Positions 4,611 through 5,609 of a stretch of 5,609 nt of DNA are shown here, piece by piece (the stretch's first letter is position 1; every line of letters begins with the position of its first letter). The translations under genes and the position numbers were made by a program. Where the stretch lies: NCBI GenBank assembly GCA_010092805.1, contig JAADYY010000578.1:1-5609 (forward strand). The letters are read 5' to 3'. This DNA comes from Chloroflexota bacterium. GTDB taxonomy: Bacteria; Chloroflexota; Anaerolineae; Aggregatilineales; Phototrophicaceae. The notes under the pieces were generated by a model. The model searched no databases, had not been told where the DNA came from, and saw only the letters and a program-made list of their open reading frames with translations.

Positions 4611-5609
4611 TTAGTCTGAGCCTGCCTCATCCGCAGCGGCTTCGTTCTCCGCACGGCGTCCGGTCAGCGTCAGGAATACGTCATCGAGTGTGGGGCGGCG
4701 CAAACTGAGATCGGTCAGTTGGATGTTGGCATCGTCAAGGCAGCGCACCGCCGCGACGATACTCTGCACGCCGTCGCTGGCCGCCAGCGTGATCAGGCAC
4801 TGCGAGTCGTCGATCTGTGGGTGCTCATCGTTGATGGTGTCGAGGACTTCCGCCGCGCGCTGAAGATTTTCGCTGTTTGCGACGCGCACCTCCAGAATAT
4901 CGCTGCCGATGCTGGCCTTCAACTCTGTTGCCGTCCCCTTCGCAATGATCTGCCCGTTGTCGATCACGGCGATGCGGTCGGCGAGTTCGTCGGCCTCTTC
5001 CAGATACTGCGTCGTCAGCAGCAGCGTTGTGCCTTCGCGCACAAGATCGCGGATCAGCTCCCATAGGTCAAGGCGCGTGCGCGGGTCGAGGCCGGTGGTC
5101 GGCTCGTCGAGGAACAGCACCTGTGGGTTGTTGATCAAGCTGGCCGCCAGATCGAGGCGGTGGCGCATCCCGCCGGAGTAGGTGCGGGCGGGGCGGTTGG
5201 CGGCGTCAGTGAGCGAGAACCGCGCCAATAGATCGTCGGCGCGGCGGCGGGCTTCGGCGGCGGGCAAATGATACAACTGCCCCACCATCATCAGATTCTC
5301 GCGGCCCGTCAGGTATTCATCGACGGCGGCGTACTGCCCGGCCAGGCCGATCACCGTGCGCAGGCGCTCGGCATCCCTGACGACATCCAGCCCGGCGATG
5401 GTCGCACGGCCCGAATCCGGCTTGAGCAGGGTCGTCAGCACTTTCACGAGCGTGGTCTTGCCCGCGCCGTTCGGCCCCAGCAACCCCAGAACCGTCCCCG
5501 GCTCCACCCGCAGATCGACGCCTTGCAGCGCCTTGACCTCGCCGAAGGTCTTGGTGATGCCCTCGACGTGGATGATCGAGTTTTCGACCGCAGGCCGCGA
5601 CGATACCAC
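4611..5609 (-). CDS. drrA: DrrA-type ABC exporter ATP-binding protein (start at or beyond window edge)
   Basis: This is the ATPase partner of the DrrB-type permease (COG1131, DrrA family). Seen, numbering from the GTG at the window edge: Walker A GPNGAGKTT (45-53), Q-loop Gln92 in GLAGQYAAVDEYLTGREN, signature YSGGMRHRLDLAASL (144-158), and Walker B VLFLDEPTTGLD (164-175) with catalytic Glu169. The segment TTQYLEEADELADRI (199-213) follows, with Gln201 where most ABC ATPases have the switch histidine; this exchange is normal for DrrA. The C-terminal regulatory part ends with RPTLDDVFLTLTGR (305-318), the family's conserved LDxVF motif, and a short acidic Ala-rich tail. At 332 residues it is about full length. 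The GTG occupies the very last bases of the window, so the real start could lie outside and the promoter is not visible. The first conserved residues (IIHVEGITKTFG) begin at 12, so little or nothing of the domain is missing. The substrate is unknown. Confidence 0.93.
   Translation of the reverse strand: MVSSRPAVENSIIHVEGITKTFGEVKALQGVDLRVEPGTVLGLLGPNGAGKTTLVKVLTTLLKPDSGRATIAGLDVVRDAERLRTVIGLAGQYAAVDEYLTGRENLMMVGQLYHLPAAEARRRADDLLARFSLTDAANRPARTYSGGMRHRLDLAASLINNPQVLFLDEPTTGLDPRTRLDLWELIRDLVREGTTLLLTTQYLEEADELADRIAVIDNGQIIAKGTATELKASIGSDILEVRVANSENLQRAAEVLDTINDEHPQIDDSQCLITLAASDGVQSIVAAVRCLDDANIQLTDLSLRRPTLDDVFLTLTGRRAENEAAADEAGSD

Noticed and set aside
3879..4619. Long 246-codon frame opposite the DrrB-type permease
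   Set aside because: It is extremely rich in His, Arg, Gln and Asp, typical of the antisense shadow of a GC-rich gene, and covers a well-supported membrane protein gene.
5007..5009. Gln instead of the usual switch His in the DrrA-type ATPase (residue 201)
   Set aside because: This looks like a lost catalytic residue, but TTQYLxEAD is the normal sequence of the DrrA family, so it does not indicate an inactive protein.

Overview
The window is a GC-rich bacterial stretch holding two convergent ABC-transporter operons. Both transporters belong to known families, and I see no phage, CRISPR, tRNA or rRNA genes. Gene style and a CCCTCACCC-type repeat at the left edge suggest an environmental Chloroflexota (Anaerolineae-like) genome. 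That placement is an impression from recall and the sequence does not prove it.

Left edge (1-307): no convincing gene. Positions 1-64 look like part of a dispersed intergenic repeat. After it come a weak candidate promoter (152-180), an imperfect leader hairpin (191-223) and a distant ribosome binding site (290-294) for the first gene.

Plus-strand operon (308-3607): phnC (ATPase), phnE (permease) and phnD (binding protein) form one complete importer of the phosphonate/phosphite/organophosphate class. phnC and phnE are 3 bases apart. phnD follows after a 135-base gap that holds two hairpins, one of which can form an alternative pairing, and a strong ribosome binding site. A strong intrinsic terminator (3630-3660) ends the operon. 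No C-P lyase or phosphite dehydrogenase gene is present, so the substrate is open.

Minus-strand operon (5609-3732): a DrrA-type ATPase followed 24 bases later by a DrrB-type ABC-2 permease, a two-gene exporter of the daunorubicin-resistance/lipid-efflux class. The ATPase gene reaches the window edge. This operon converges on phnD and shows no terminator of its own.

The most unusual points are a roughly 136-residue, lysine-free, acidic insertion in the first outer loop of PhnE, the structured phnE-phnD gap, and the edge repeat.
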